In this document: piece after piece, positions 35,706 through 44,360 of the stretch
How the letters are laid out: each line of letters starts with the position of its first letter
Numbering within the stretch: the stretch's first letter is position 1
Assembly: GCA_937916355.1 (NCBI GenBank)
Contig: CALFTM010000006.1
Coordinates: 1 to 54,131 of the forward strand
Origin: an uncultured Bacteroidales bacterium
GTDB taxonomy: Bacteria; Bacteroidota; Bacteroidia; Bacteroidales; Paludibacteraceae
Direction: 5' to 3'
Length of the DNA stretch: 54,131 nt
Notes under the pieces: model-generated
Told to the model about the DNA's origin: nothing
The model's database searches: none
The model's input: the letters and a program-made list of their open reading frames with translations, nothing else
Program-made: the position numbers and the translations under genes

Positions 35706-38210
35706 ATGAATAAAACTATGATCAAAAGAACTCCTGAATTTGACTTGGCGGACCAAATCATCCGCACGACCAACCAAAACCTGTTCCTGACGGGGAAAGC
35801 TGGAACGGGTAAGACCACTTTCCTAAAAGCATTGAAAAGGGATTGCCCGAAACGAATGGTTGTCCTCGCCCCTACCGGCGTGGCGGCCATCAATGCGGGG
35901 GGCATGACCATACACTCTTTTTTCCAATTCAACTTCGGACCTTTCATTCCGGAGAAGAGCAAAACGGACATCCAAAAGTTCCGTAAGGAGAAGATAAATA
36001 TCATCCGGACACTCGACCTGCTTGTCATCGACGAAATCAGTATGGTACGTGCCGACCTGCTGGACGAAATCGACGACCTGCTGAGGAGAGTCCGACGCAC
36101 CAACGTGCCGTTCGGAGGTGTGCAACTGCTCATGATCGGAGACCCTCAACAATTGGCTCCTGTCGCCCTCGACGACGAATGGACTTTGCTACAACCCTAC
36201 TACCGGACTCCCTACTTCTTCGATAGCATCGCCCTCAACGAGAGCGGATACTCCTGCGTGGAACTGAAAACCATCTTCCGACAAAGCGACGAAATGTTCA
36301 TCGACCTCCTCAACCGAGTGAGGGAGAACCGCATCGACAGACAAACCATCGATCAACTGAATACTCGATACATCCCTGATTTCAAATGTAATCCGGATGA
36401 TGGCTACATACAACTGACCACACACAACCGAACTGCACAACAAATCAACGATTCGGAACTGGAGAAGATCAATTCGGACGAATGTTCATACTTGGCAACA
36501 CTTTCGGGAAACTTCCCTGCCGCCAACTACCCGACCGACCTGAACCTGCGACTGAAGGTGGGGGCGCAAGTAATGTTCGTGAAAAACGACTCATCGGAAG
36601 AGAAGCGTTTCTACAACGGAAAACTCGGAGTCGTCAAAGCGGTCGACGAAAATACCGTGACTATATACGACAAGGAGAACCACACGGACATCGTCGTGGA
36701 AAATGAGACTTGGGAGAATATAAAATATGTGCTGAACACGGAAACCAACGAAATCGAGGAGAAGGTTGAAGGAAAATTCGAGCAACTTCCGCTGAAGACG
36801 GCATGGGCCATCACCATCCATAAAAGTCAGGGACTCACCTTCGACAAAGCGGTCATCGACGCAAAAGACTCTTTTTCACACGGGCAAGTATACGTCGCAC
36901 TCAGCCGCTGCCGAACATTCGAGGGAATGGTCTTGAGTTCACCCCTCAACTTCAACTCCTTCAAACACGACAGGAATGTAGAGAACTTCAAATTAGAAAT
37001 GGAGAAGAGAACCCCGTGCAAGGAGGTCATCGACCAGCTGCAAAAAAACTTCTACCTCCAACAGATGCAAGACCTCTGCTCTTTCGACAACCTCTACACC
37101 ACATTTTCCCACTGCTCGATATTTCTTAAAAGCACCCTCCACAAGTCATACCCGAAACTCACGGAAGAGGCAAACCGTAAGTTACCACTCATCGAAGAAA
37201 AAATCAAAGAGGTCGCTCAACGTTTTGAAAAACAGTTGTCGCAACTTTGCATGCAACACACCGACGACTATAAAAAGGTACTCAACGAGCGTCTGCAAAA
37301 AGCGATTCCCTACTTCATCGAAAACTGCGAAACGCTCATACAACCTATACTATCACAGTTTTTAACCGCCACAACCGACAATAAGGCTTACGAGAAAAAA
37401 CTGACGGAACTTCAAAACAACCTGAAGAGTGCCTACTTCCTAAAAATCCACCTCCTCAATTTCTTCAAATCTACAGACGAGGGAGCGCACACCTTCTCGC
37501 CCGAATCCTACTCAAGGGAGCGCACGAATTATATTTTAGGAGACGCTAAAAAAACCGGGAAAGAGAGCAAAAAATCTAAAAGCGAGGGGACGACTTCAAA
37601 GGAGAGCAACCAAGACGTGTTGCACCCCGACCTCTACGAAGTGCTACGTCAATGGAGGAAAGAGAAGGCGGACGAACTTTCCGCCCCTGCATACGTGGTA
37701 TTGTCCAACCAATCACTGATCGCCATCTCCAACTATCTGCCGGAGACTGCCCAAGAACTTTACTCACTCCACGGCATCGGAAAAGAGAAAATGGAGAAAT
37801 TCGGCAACGACATCCTCTCCATCGTAAAAAAAGAGGTGAAAAAAAATGGATACCAAAGAGTGGAAAAACTCCCAGACACTCCAAAGAAGAAAAAAGAGAA
37901 AAAAGAGGCAACAGAAGCGAAAACCAGCACCTACGAAACCACTCATCAGCTTTTCCGACAGGGGAAGAACGTCGAGGAGATTGCCCAAGAACGTGGCATG
38001 GCGACCTCTACTATCATCTCCCATTTGGCACAGCTCGTCATGAATAAAATATTGCCCCTCAGCGCATTCTCTTCAGAAAGTCGCATAAAGGTGATTCAAG
38101 CCCATATCCTCCAACACCCCCAAATCGAAAACAAAGAGGTGTTCGACCATTTCCAAGGGGAATACTCATACGCAGAAATAAAAGTGGCACGCTGGCTCCT
38201 AAAAAATTAG
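35706..38210 (+). CDS. Pif1-family DNA helicase with C-terminal HRDC and helix-turn-helix domains
   Basis: 834 residues. The superfamily 1B helicase core has Walker A GKAGTGKTTFL (residues 30-40), Walker B LLVIDEISMV (Asp109-Glu110), motif III GDPQQLAPV, and motifs V-VI AWAITIHKSQGLTFDKAV and QVYVALSRC. A linker of ~200 residues follows. Residues ~640-712 look like an HRDC domain (DLYEVLRQWRKEKADELSAP, LYSLHGIGKEKMEKFG), then a Lys-rich linker, then a helix-turn-helix (HTH_40-like, ~745-834), the tail type seen in RecQ helicases. It probably unwinds DNA with structured or forked ends. It starts 50 bases after prmA. An alternative start is at residue 5. Confidence 0.93.
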   Translation: MNKTMIKRTPEFDLADQIIRTTNQNLFLTGKAGTGKTTFLKALKRDCPKRMVVLAPTGVAAINAGGMTIHSFFQFNFGPFIPEKSKTDIQKFRKEKINIIRTLDLLVIDEISMVRADLLDEIDDLLRRVRRTNVPFGGVQLLMIGDPQQLAPVALDDEWTLLQPYYRTPYFFDSIALNESGYSCVELKTIFRQSDEMFIDLLNRVRENRIDRQTIDQLNTRYIPDFKCNPDDGYIQLTTHNRTAQQINDSELEKINSDECSYLATLSGNFPAANYPTDLNLRLKVGAQVMFVKNDSSEEKRFYNGKLGVVKAVDENTVTIYDKENHTDIVVENETWENIKYVLNTETNEIEEKVEGKFEQLPLKTAWAITIHKSQGLTFDKAVIDAKDSFSHGQVYVALSRCRTFEGMVLSSPLNFNSFKHDRNVENFKLEMEKRTPCKEVIDQLQKNFYLQQMQDLCSFDNLYTTFSHCSIFLKSTLHKSYPKLTEEANRKLPLIEEKIKEVAQRFEKQLSQLCMQHTDDYKKVLNERLQKAIPYFIENCETLIQPILSQFLTATTDNKAYEKKLTELQNNLKSAYFLKIHLLNFFKSTDEGAHTFSPESYSRERTNYILGDAKKTGKESKKSKSEGTTSKESNQDVLHPDLYEVLRQWRKEKADELSAPAYVVLSNQSLIAISNYLPETAQELYSLHGIGKEKMEKFGNDILSIVKKEVKKNGYQRVEKLPDTPKKKKEKKEATEAKTSTYETTHQLFRQGKNVEEIAQERGMATSTIISHLAQLVMNKILPLSAFSSESRIKVIQAHILQHPQIENKEVFDHFQGEYSYAEIKVARWLLKN

Positions 38211-38236
38211 GGGCACAGCGGCACAAAAAAAATTAA

Positions 38237-39163
38237 CTAATCTTCACTGAACAGGTCTTTCCCTTTCATCAAAGCGAAAGCTGGACGCTCCTCAGTAATT
38301 CCGGTAGCAGTGAAAAATCTCAAAAAGCCAACCAACTTCGCGAATGGACCAAACTTTATCCGATCCAAACCAATGGTTGCCTCGCAAGGAGGTATTCCCG
38401 TACCATTAAAGCGTGCCAACGCCTTTTGATAATACTCAACCGCCTTTTTCTTATCCTTTTCAACAAACTTTCCTTTTTCATAACAGAGTCCCAAAGCACA
38501 ACAACCATTAAAATCATCGTTTTCTGCCGATTTCTGAAAATAATAAAACGCCTTATTTCCATCAGCTTTTACCCCTCTCCCCTTTACGTACAACATACCA
38601 AGATTGTATGAAGCCGAACCAATCACACCAGATCCCAAGGCATTCTCTTGTTCAAACATCCTGATGTAGCATTCCGCTGCTTTTTTGTAATCCGGCTTAA
38701 TCTGCTCTCCTTCTATGTAGGCTTTTCCTTCGTAAAGCTCCCCCAAATTATATAGTCCTTCAACACAACCATGTTCAACTGATTTACGATACCAATATAA
38801 CGTTTTTTCATAATCTTGTTCCACTATTTCTCCCATTTCATACCAATAACCCAACAACCACATCGCATCCGCATAGCCTTGCTCAATCGCTTTATAGATC
38901 CACTCCAGACTTAACTCTTTACACCTATTACACTCTTCTTCCGAACGTCCTTCATCATCATCAGAAAAATCCCAATACATCTCTCCCAACCAATACTGCG
39001 CACCGGCATGTCCTTTTTGGGCAAGTTCCGTAAAGAAAGCCACCATCTCCTCGTCGCTCTCAAATTCGTCATTTTTATAGCGTGCCATACCTTCTTGGTA
39101 CGATCTTTCTAACGCATCGTACTCTTGTGATTTTTCCCTGATTTCTTCGATGTTTTCAATCAT
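38237..39163 (-). CDS. Sel1-repeat (TPR-like) protein
   Basis: 308 residues from the ATG at 39163 (MIENIEEIREKSQEYDALER); the longer frame to 39229 adds an implausible leader. It carries about five to six Sel1-like repeats of ~36 residues, with the pattern A..LG..Y..G..V..D..KA..WY.KA (for example DAMWLLGYWYEMG, YNLGELYEGKAYI, CALGLCYEKGKFVEKD). No signal peptide is visible, so it is predicted cytoplasmic, and a protein-interaction scaffold is likely. It converges with the helicase gene, with only 26 bases between. Confidence 0.88.
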   Translation of the reverse strand: MIENIEEIREKSQEYDALERSYQEGMARYKNDEFESDEEMVAFFTELAQKGHAGAQYWLGEMYWDFSDDDEGRSEEECNRCKELSLEWIYKAIEQGYADAMWLLGYWYEMGEIVEQDYEKTLYWYRKSVEHGCVEGLYNLGELYEGKAYIEGEQIKPDYKKAAECYIRMFEQENALGSGVIGSASYNLGMLYVKGRGVKADGNKAFYYFQKSAENDDFNGCCALGLCYEKGKFVEKDKKKAVEYYQKALARFNGTGIPPCEATIGLDRIKFGPFAKLVGFLRFFTATGITEERPAFALMKGKDLFSED

Positions 39164-39339
39164 ATCCTTTTTTTTTTCAAAATTAGTAATAAAAAATTCT
39201 AAGAAAAAATTTATTTGTCGACAGTACAAATAAATTCTTTATTTTTTACAAAGATAAAGAATTCCATAAATTAAAAATCCTGAAAATCAAAATATTAAAG
39301 TCATAAAAAAAATATTAAAGTAAAAAAACAAAAAATTAT

Positions 39340-39370
39340 TTTGAAATAAGGAAAATAGTCTCTATCTTTG
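39340..39370 (+). promoter_or_regulatory. Promoter of tRNA-Gln
   Basis: TTTG (39340-39343), 19 bases, then TATCTTTG (39363-39370), an exact consensus 30 bases before the tRNA. Confidence 0.75.
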
Positions 39371-39400
39371 CATCGCTTTTGAAAGATAAAGCAAACGGAT

Positions 39401-39471
39401 TGTCTCATGGTGTAATGGTAGCACTACAGTTTTTGGTTCTGTCTGTCGAGGTTCGAATCCTCGTGAGACAA
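39401..39471 (+). tRNA. tRNA-Gln (anticodon TTG)
   Basis: A 71-base cloverleaf. The acceptor stem is TGTCTCA (39401-39407) with TGAGACA (39464-39470) and discriminator A. The anticodon loop TTTTGGT gives TTG, reading CAA/CAG. The T arm has the GGTTCGAATCC core. One base pair at the base of the anticodon loop is a T-T mismatch. CCA is not encoded. Confidence 0.95.
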
Positions 39472-39478
39472 CATCCTA

Positions 39479-39518
39479 AAAAGACCGCAAGTTTCGATTT
39501 GCGGTCTTTTCTTTTTTT
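39479..39518 (+). terminator. Terminator of tRNA-Gln
   Basis: AAAAGACCGCAA and TTGCGGTCTTTT form a near-perfect stem, followed by a T run. Confidence 0.9.
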
Positions 39519-39592
39519 ACGTTCTTTGCTACAAGTCTGTAAATCCCCCAGTAATCATATCATGAAAAAATAAAATAACACATTTTTTTTCA

Positions 39593-39600
39593 TACCTTTG
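39593..39600 (+). promoter_or_regulatory. -7 element of the C10 protease gene promoter
   Basis: TACCTTTG, 84 bases before the ATG. The -33 is not evident. Confidence 0.45.
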
Positions 39601-39683
39601 CACCCTGTTTCATCAATGTGATGGAGAAAATTCAATTCTTGTTTTTAACAAAAAATTTTAACTCTAAATAATTTCAATATTTT

Positions 39684-42341
39684 ATGAAAAACTCTTTTTT
39701 AAAATTTATTTTCCTCTGCTTGGGATTATCTTCTGTTTTTTTTGCAAACGCCCAACGGGTCTCCTTGGACGAGGCTAAAAAGTATGCTCGTGATTATGTG
39801 GGGTCGGACTCGATTTCGGAAAACCTGAGCGAACGTAACACCTACTACATCTTCAATGTGAAGGGCGGAGGATTCTGCGTCGTGTCGTCTTCTCACAAAT
39901 CTAAACAGAAGGTGCTGCTCTGGAGTACTAAAGGGGAGTACGACCTCAAAAAACTTCCTAAATTCTACAAAGACCTCTTGGACGGATTCGACCTCCGCAT
40001 GAAAGAATACGAAGAGGAGGAACGCTCTTCGCTGAAATCTGGCACTACAACCAATAATGAAGAGGCGTTTGAAAAGACCATCGAGCCTTTGATCAAAACG
40101 AAATGGGGGCAGGGCGCACCCTACAACTACCTTCTGTTCGACGACGAAATGCCGACCGGCTGTGTCGCCACCGCAATGGCTCAAATCATGTACTACCATC
40201 AACACCCCCAAAAGAGTGGAAACATCCCTGCATATACGGATAGTTATGGGAACGAGAAATCGGGACTGACCGCATGCGAATTCAAATGGGAGGATATGCA
40301 ATTGGTGTACGATGATTCCGCTGATAACGGAGAAGAGGTGAGCCGACTCATGTTGTATTGCGGACATGCTGTCAAAATGGATTATGACCATTCTGGTTCT
40401 GGAAGCAACAGTTTCCTTGCCTCACAGGCTTTGCAGGAGTATTTCGGCTACTCCAATAAAATCCGATACATCCAATCTATCGAATTTGATAAAAATGTGT
40501 GGCAAAACACAATATACGACGAACTTGCGGAGAAAAGACCTGTCCTTTTTTCTGGCTATAACCAACAACATTACGAAGGGCACGCTTTCATCTGTGATGG
40601 CTACAAAGAGGGTGGCTTCCATTTCAATCTGGGTTATGAAGGCAGTTACGACGACCTCTACGTCGCCATCGACGAAGTGAAGTTCTCCTCCCTTTTGGAT
40701 TTCAGTTATTTTAATGGGGCGGTAATTGGCATCGAGCCTGCAAAAATAAAGGAGGTCGACGGGCTACAACTGGAAATATCAGACTTGGACATCCACTCCT
40801 CTTTCTGCAAACTATCGTCCACTTACATTGACATCAATATTAAAAATCATGACACAGAGCCATTTCAAGGGAACATCTTTTTGAGTTCAAACATCCTACT
40901 CAACACAACAGGTCCGACTATGGTCAACGGAGTGGTGCAAAACGGCACGACCGACCTACTTATTCCACCGGGAGAGAACGCCCAACTCACCTACCTCGTG
41001 GGTTCTTTGGAGGATGGAAAAGTGTCGGTCGAATTGACAACAGGCGAGGGAACTAAAGTAGGCGAAACCGAATTTGTCATCGGAGGCTACACAAACGACA
41101 AAAGTGTAATCGAATGTTCATTGGCGTTCACAGATGCCTCTTATTATAAAGACGACAAGTACCACTACCTCGAAGCTGGCTGGAACAATGCGAAGATAAC
41201 ATTTACCAACAACGGAGACCTCCCCTTCCGTGATGTCGTGCAACTGCTGTACACTCCCAACCATGAGGGGATGGACACTCTATTTTCCAACGGGGACTAT
41301 TTCATCGAAATACCACCCCACTCTTCCAAAACATTCGATTATGAGTTTTTTGTAGACTATACCCACCTCACCCTCCTGCGGGTCGGCATCCACAAATTTG
41401 CTGAAGCATATATCTGGAACTCCTACAGACTGGACTACATGACGACGCATGGTCAATTAACCATGGAAGAACGCTCCAATAAAGTCCCTCAAGAGGCTTT
41501 ATATGTAGACCTTACGACTTTCCATCCAGACACTTTAGATATAGAAGACGCAAACCCGAACTGCCTCTTCTTCACGGACAGAGAGGGCTACCGACCTTTC
41601 GGTGTCGAAAAGAACCTTATCGTCAATGGACATACAGACTACTTAACGATCTCAGGTGGCACTGATTTTCTCACAGACAGTTCGTTCATCGCCGACACTG
41701 CGGAATTCACTTGGGTCTTCTCCTCTTCAAAGGAGATATTCTTCTTGCCTTTTGCACCTGAAGAGGCATACCTTCCAGACGGAACGGAACTTCTCAAATC
41801 CAATTTGATGAAGGTTGAAAGTATCGAAGCACTCAACAATGGCATTTTGGAATTTGCGCCAACCGACGAAATCCGCCCCCTCACACCCTATTTGTTCACG
41901 ACCACCCTTTGCGACACAATCGTGTTTCGGGCAAAGAAGGTCTCCATCCCAGCCTCAACCGATGTCAATATAGCATTAGACGACTCTTTCCTAAACGCCT
42001 GCGCCATGGTCGGGTCGAGTGTCTCCCACGAGACATCAGAGAGGTTCGACTACTTCTCTTCGTACAATTTCAACGCTTCCAGCCAAGAGTTTATTTACGC
42101 TGGTCTGTCAGAAGTCCACAACCCTTTCGACTGCTATTTAGCAAACGATTTAGGATTTGTGGAAAGCTACCCTATCAGTAGCACCACCGACACGCCAAAC
42201 GTTCCAGTAGCCTCTGAATCCACCGCCACCGAACACTTCGATATTTTAGGTAGAAAATTGGATAAGAGGAATGCAAAAAAAGTAGACAACCTCAAACAAG
42301 GTGTCTACATTTCTAATGGTAAAAAATTCATTGTAAAATAG
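39684..42341 (+). CDS. C10-family (streptopain/PrtT-like) cysteine protease with T9SS type A sorting domain
   Basis: 885 residues. The signal peptide (FIFLCLGLSSVFFANAQ) is followed by a PrtT/Spi-type propeptide (residues ~25-120). The peptidase domain is ~125-350: the nucleophile is Cys160 (PTGCVATAMAQIMYYHQHP) and the catalytic His is His300 (EGHAFICDGY). The usual NWGWGG loop is NLGYEG here. The following ~450 residues are beta-rich modules. The C-terminus (FDILGRKLD..., LKQGVYISNGKKFIVK) is a type A Por-secretion sorting signal, so the protein is exported by the type IX system to the surface or medium. Confidence 0.92.
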   Translation: MKNSFLKFIFLCLGLSSVFFANAQRVSLDEAKKYARDYVGSDSISENLSERNTYYIFNVKGGGFCVVSSSHKSKQKVLLWSTKGEYDLKKLPKFYKDLLDGFDLRMKEYEEEERSSLKSGTTTNNEEAFEKTIEPLIKTKWGQGAPYNYLLFDDEMPTGCVATAMAQIMYYHQHPQKSGNIPAYTDSYGNEKSGLTACEFKWEDMQLVYDDSADNGEEVSRLMLYCGHAVKMDYDHSGSGSNSFLASQALQEYFGYSNKIRYIQSIEFDKNVWQNTIYDELAEKRPVLFSGYNQQHYEGHAFICDGYKEGGFHFNLGYEGSYDDLYVAIDEVKFSSLLDFSYFNGAVIGIEPAKIKEVDGLQLEISDLDIHSSFCKLSSTYIDINIKNHDTEPFQGNIFLSSNILLNTTGPTMVNGVVQNGTTDLLIPPGENAQLTYLVGSLEDGKVSVELTTGEGTKVGETEFVIGGYTNDKSVIECSLAFTDASYYKDDKYHYLEAGWNNAKITFTNNGDLPFRDVVQLLYTPNHEGMDTLFSNGDYFIEIPPHSSKTFDYEFFVDYTHLTLLRVGIHKFAEAYIWNSYRLDYMTTHGQLTMEERSNKVPQEALYVDLTTFHPDTLDIEDANPNCLFFTDREGYRPFGVEKNLIVNGHTDYLTISGGTDFLTDSSFIADTAEFTWVFSSSKEIFFLPFAPEEAYLPDGTELLKSNLMKVESIEALNNGILEFAPTDEIRPLTPYLFTTTLCDTIVFRAKKVSIPASTDVNIALDDSFLNACAMVGSSVSHETSERFDYFSSYNFNASSQEFIYAGLSEVHNPFDCYLANDLGFVESYPISSTTDTPNVPVASESTATEHFDILGRKLDKRNAKKVDNLKQGVYISNGKKFIVK

Positions 42342-42395
42342 GAGAAACCTATAAACGACAATTTATTTTCATTTGAAATCAGTTGTAATGCAATG

Positions 42396-43514
42396 TCACA
42401 TCACAACCGAAACCACGCACTTCGTCATATTCTCCCACGCATACTTGCGCTTCTCGTCCAATAAGCCTTGCGTGAAGTCGGGCGTTTTTTCACAGAAGTC
42501 GGACAAAGAATCTGCGATAGATTGCGGGTCGGCCTCCGAAACATACCCCACCTTACCATGAGGGACAATCTCTGAAAGACCTCCGACATTGGTCACCAGC
42601 ATCGGTTTTTCAAAATGGTAGGCGATTTGCGTCACCCCACTCTGCGTGGCGGTCTTATAAGGCTGAACGATCAAATCAGCCGCAGAAAAATAGTCCCGCA
42701 CATCCTCGTCTGCAATATATCGGGTGTGCCAATCCACATTATCATATATACCCAACTCTTTGGCGAGCGTCTCATACTTCTCCCCTCCTCCATAATACTC
42801 CCCGGCAATCAACAGGCGGTATCTCTTTTTGTCAATCCGCTCATCCGCAAAGGCTTTCAACAAGAGGTCTAATCCTTTGTAATCCCTAATCAGTCCGAAG
42901 AACAGCAAATAACGGAAAGAGGGGTCGAGCGATAGCTTCGCCAACGCCTCGTCTCTCGTCATCTTTGCGCCAAAATGGTCATACAACGGATGCGGACAGA
43001 CACCGACCGACTTGCGAGCCTCAAACCTCCGGACATCATCTTCCACCGATTTGGACATCACCACGCACCCGTCGATTGAGTTGATAAGGTAAGAGACCAA
43101 CCATTCATCGCCCACTCTTGGTTCGTGAGGGACGACATTGTGCATAACGGCAGAGACCTTCGTATGGCCATTTTTGCGAACCATCCGCGCGATCGTACCC
43201 ATGCAAGGCGCAATAAACGGAATCCAAAAGCCCAACACCAAAAGGTCGGGGCGCATATCCCTGATTTTACGTCCCACCGCTATCCAGTTGAATGGATTGA
43301 CAGAATTGACAGACCGCTGAATCGTCAAATCAGAAGGAGCAGGACTTTCAGAAAACTGCGTTTTACCGGGAAATAAGAAATTGGGATACTGCAAGGTGAA
43401 TGTCTCCACCACCACCTCATGCCCCTCAGCTTGAAACTGGCGAGCCAACCTCTCATTGAAGGCAGCCAAACCGCCTCTGTACGGGTAAGCCGTACCCAAT
43501 ATGCAAATCTTCAT
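42396..43514 (-). CDS. Glycosyltransferase family 4 (GT-B fold)
   Basis: 372 residues from the ATG at 43514 (MKICILGTAYPYRGGLAAFN), preferred over the longer frame because the family starts with this strand. The acceptor domain has the Gly-rich PYRGGLAAFNERLARQF loop. The donor domain has LLFFGLIRDYKGLDLLLKAF, AADLIVQPYKTATQSGV and EKPMLVTNVGGLSEIV. It transfers a sugar from a nucleotide donor to a glycan or lipid acceptor; the substrate cannot be read. It follows the lipocalin-like gene by 28 bases. Confidence 0.92.
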   Translation of the reverse strand: MKICILGTAYPYRGGLAAFNERLARQFQAEGHEVVVETFTLQYPNFLFPGKTQFSESPAPSDLTIQRSVNSVNPFNWIAVGRKIRDMRPDLLVLGFWIPFIAPCMGTIARMVRKNGHTKVSAVMHNVVPHEPRVGDEWLVSYLINSIDGCVVMSKSVEDDVRRFEARKSVGVCPHPLYDHFGAKMTRDEALAKLSLDPSFRYLLFFGLIRDYKGLDLLLKAFADERIDKKRYRLLIAGEYYGGGEKYETLAKELGIYDNVDWHTRYIADEDVRDYFSAADLIVQPYKTATQSGVTQIAYHFEKPMLVTNVGGLSEIVPHGKVGYVSEADPQSIADSLSDFCEKTPDFTQGLLDEKRKYAWENMTKCVVSVVM

Positions 43515-43542
43515 ATCATTATAATCTTTTTGGAAAACACCA

Positions 43543-44139
43543 TCATTTCTTGGCCTCAAGCAGCAACGCTAAAGGTTTCACATAGAGGAACGAAGAATCC
43601 TCTCCGCACCTCACCTCAACAGTATCATGCGCCACCGCGCCACCCGCAGCGAAGCCCTCAAGCACCAATGTGGAAGAGTCTACAATCCGCCACTGAGTAT
43701 AAAGCCTCGACGGAAGGTGTGAGGTGGCAATCTTTTTATTGGGCAGCAACTCCACCATGACCACCGGTATTGTCGGTGAAGTGTCTCGATGAACCCACAT
43801 TCCCTGCAGCTTAGGAAGCATTTTTGAATACTCATTATCCTCGTTCCAAAACGCCACCACCCTCTTTTCTGTCTGGTCTTCCTTCATCGTACCGACCACT
43901 ACATAAATTTGATTACCCACGACCAAGTCTCCTTTAAACTCCGCATCCTCTGCAAAATAGTAGGTGTAGTTCGCATCAGAACCATCTAAAAAAAACTGCA
44001 TCGCCCCTTGAGAGGTGTTTTCACCAATCCTCGCCTTCATCGTGTCCAGTTTAGAAAACTCGCTCGACACTCCACCTTTTCCGCATGAAGAGACAATCAA
44101 TGCGGCCGCCATTAACAATATCACAAAATATTTTTTCAT
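43543..44139 (-). CDS. Lipocalin-like lipoprotein
   Basis: 198 residues. The lipobox VSSC places the lipidated Cys at residue 19 (MKKYFVILLMAAALIVSSCG). The mature part is beta-rich. The C-terminal half (LQGMWVHRD, MVELLPNKKIATSH, YTQWRIVDSSTLVLEG) resembles the small lipocalin-like domains of Bacteroidales lipoproteins. The start of a probable two-gene transcript with the glycosyltransferase. The ligand is unknown. Confidence 0.75.
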   Translation of the reverse strand: MKKYFVILLMAAALIVSSCGKGGVSSEFSKLDTMKARIGENTSQGAMQFFLDGSDANYTYYFAEDAEFKGDLVVGNQIYVVVGTMKEDQTEKRVVAFWNEDNEYSKMLPKLQGMWVHRDTSPTIPVVMVELLPNKKIATSHLPSRLYTQWRIVDSSTLVLEGFAAGGAVAHDTVEVRCGEDSSFLYVKPLALLLEAKK

Positions 44140-44197
44140 CTCGCACTATTTTTTTTGCGTCCTTTTCAAACGCACTGTTTTTACCATTTCAACTCCG

Positions 44198-44205
44198 CAA
44201 AGTTA
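44198..44205 (-). promoter_or_regulatory. -7 element of the lipocalin-glycosyltransferase operon
   Basis: On the minus strand TAACTTTG, 58 bases before the ATG at 44139. The -33 is weak. Confidence 0.45.
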
Positions 44206-44287
44206 TACTATTTTCAAATCATAACGAAGTGTTCAATCCAAAACAGAGAAATTTGATTCTCTGACCAAAAAGCATCATTTGTTTTTC

Positions 44288-44316
44288 TTGATTTATGAAA
44301 TAAGTGTTACTTTTGT
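44288..44316 (+). promoter_or_regulatory. Promoter of the flavoprotein-MORN glycosyltransferase operon
   Basis: TTG (44288-44290), 18 bases, then TACTTTTG (44309-44316). A start site near 44323 fits the ATG at 44361 and rules out a start at 44304. Confidence 0.5.
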
Positions 44317-44360
44317 TTCTAATTTTAATTAGACTACTTCCGTGTAATAATATTTCAAGA

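Larger units (their letters stand above)
39164..39683. other. Spacer between the Sel1 and C10 protease genes
   Basis: The 520-base region holds the tRNA-Gln gene with its promoter and terminator, a minus-strand -7-like TATCTTTG (39249-39256) suited to the Sel1 gene, and the C10 protease promoter. Nothing else is seen. Confidence 0.6.

Noticed and set aside
39726..40391. Antisense frame of 221 codons within the C10 protease gene
   Set aside because: It is a shadow of the protease propeptide and catalytic domain, without start context or recognisable features.
44304..44360. Longer start of the flavoprotein at 44304
   Set aside because: It would begin inside the predicted promoter (TACTTTTG 44309-44316), and the Rossmann motif is correctly placed from 44361.
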